NCBI RefSeq assembly: GCF_018619435.1
Contig: NZ_JAHFZF010000020.1
Location: forward strand, 18,792-82,791
Source of the DNA: Rhodoferax sp. U11-2br
GTDB lineage: Bacteria > Pseudomonadota > Gammaproteobacteria > Burkholderiales > Burkholderiaceae_C
Length of the DNA: 64,000 bases
Reading direction: 5' to 3'
A program made the translations under genes and the position numbers. Below the pieces are notes generated by a model. That model worked only from the letters and a program-made list of their open reading frames with translations, was not told the origin of the DNA and did not search any database. This document shows positions 63,332-64,000 of the stretch, in pieces (the first letter of the stretch is position 1; the number at the start of each line of letters is the position of its first letter).

Positions 63332-63829
63332 TCAGCGCCCCACCTGGCCCAGCGGCAGCTCGGTGCTGCTTTTGATGCTTTGCAGCACGATGTTGGAGCG
63401 GATGTTGTTGACCACCTTGATGCGGGTCAGGCGTCGTAACACCGATTCGGACAGCTCACTCAAGCTGGCGGCCACGATTTGCAGGATGTAGTCGGACTCA
63501 CCGGTCACTGCAAAACACTCCAGCACCTCGGGGAAGGCCGCGATTTCCTGCTCAAACGCGGCGCCTTCGTCTTCACCGTGGCGCGCCAGCGTCACATAAC
63601 TGATGGCGCGCACACCCAGGCCGATACGTGCCGGGTCCAGCAGCGCCACAGTGCGCCGGATGATGCCGCTGGCCTGCAGCCGGGTGATGCGGCGACTCAC
63701 CTGTGAGGGGGACAAATGCACCAGCTCGCCGAGCTGCTGGTGGGTGGCGCTGGCGTCTTGCTGCAAGGCACTCAACAAGGCCACATCGTATTTGTCGAGC
63801 AGTGAATCGTCATTGATCTGAGTTTTCAT
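63332..63829 (-). CDS. Lrp/AsnC-family transcriptional regulator
   Basis: 165 residues from the ATG at 63829. The N-terminal helix-turn-helix is LLSALQQDASATHQQLGELVHLSPSQVSRRITRLQASGII. The C-terminal RAM effector domain has ISYVTLARHGEDEGAAFE and VLECFAVTGESDYILQIVAASL. Such proteins respond to amino acids. It diverges from a gene that starts at the window's right edge, its most likely target, and converges with the threonine aldolase gene. Confidence 0.93.
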   Translation of the reverse strand: MKTQINDDSLLDKYDVALLSALQQDASATHQQLGELVHLSPSQVSRRITRLQASGIIRRTVALLDPARIGLGVRAISYVTLARHGEDEGAAFEQEIAAFPEVLECFAVTGESDYILQIVAASLSELSESVLRRLTRIKVVNNIRSNIVLQSIKSSTELPLGQVGR

Positions 63830-63943
63830 GCACAAATTATGCACTTGGGTGTGATTGAGTGCATCAATATGCAAACCTGTTGCGCCGTTATGCGCCTACC
63901 ATGCCTGCCTTGCCCATTGCCAGGCGCTTGCCCGCCAACGACC

Positions 63944-64000
63944 ATGCCACCGTCCGCCCCCACACCTGCTGTCCCCCCCGCGACCCTGAGCCCCGAGGCC
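63944..64000 (+). CDS. Start of a gene running off the right edge
   Basis: 19 codons from an ATG at 63944 (MPPSAPTPAVPPATLSPEA), a Pro/Ala-rich start with no recognisable domain yet. It diverges from the Lrp-type regulator, which suggests an amino-acid-related enzyme or transporter. An alternative frame from an ATG at 63901 is also open to the edge, so the frame is uncertain. Confidence 0.35.
   Translation, partial: MPPSAPTPAVPPATLSPEA

Overview
The window looks like a chromosomal segment of a betaproteobacterium of the Comamonadaceae, most like Rhodoferax, Polaromonas or related genera. The evidence is the GC-rich codon use and conserved blocks typical of that group: mutM next to TPR-lolB-ispE-tRNA-Gln-prs-rplY-pth, recN-nadK next to hrcA, and rpoZ-gmk-yicC next to a bifunctional spoT. 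The genus is inferred from gene order and protein character, not from a search.

Layout. 1-1.5 kb: the start of an MFS exporter diverging from a LysR regulator. 1.5-10.6 kb: pilBC, ftsY, a pair of M16 peptidases, rsmD, coaD, a universal stress protein and a ferredoxin. 10.7-20.8 kb: pth, rplY, prs, tRNA-Gln, ispE, lolB and a large TPR protein on the minus strand, then mutM, a dynamin-like GTPase and mutY on the plus strand. 20.9-26.3 kb: a siderophore-iron uptake island (TonB-dependent receptor, esterase, DUF3325, DUF3649, PepSY membrane protein). It is bounded by two imperfect 68-bp copies of the mutY/rapZ junction and preceded by a Fur-box-like palindrome. 26.7-31.4 kb: rapZ, recN, nadK and hrcA. 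31.4-31.9 kb: tRNA-Met and tRNA-Arg, with a degenerate duplicate of the tRNA-Met 3' half that looks like a scar of site-specific integration. 32-41 kb: spoT, rpoZ, gmk, yicC, a Ser/Thr kinase and PP2C phosphatase pair, rph, rdgB and hemW, with a REP-like double hairpin before hemW. 41-44 kb: a CBS-domain protein and a receiver-TPR protein.

43.9-56.4 kb is the most unusual part. It holds a urease locus (ureA, hupE/ureJ, ureB, ureC, then ureE, ureF, ureG). Between ureC and ureE lie a GNAT gene and a plus-strand cassette with an AbrB-type antitoxin, a Doc toxin and a HEPN-like protein of unknown function. ureD is not in the window. Upstream of ureA the 5' end of ureA is repeated in tandem, giving two small ORFs that both start with MELTPR like ureA. 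Diverging from them is a very large fusion of an NCS1-type permease, a Cys-rich segment, a histidine kinase and a receiver, followed by a LuxR-type response regulator. I infer that this pair senses a nitrogen compound and may control urease.

56.8-64 kb: two tandem paralogous CHASE4-like GGEEF diguanylate cyclases of identical length, a PAS-containing chemotaxis receptor, a threonine aldolase, an Lrp/AsnC regulator and the start of a divergent gene. Short AT-rich elements with an AGCCCTT...AAGGGCT core are scattered through the window, mostly between genes but apparently also inside some coding sequences.
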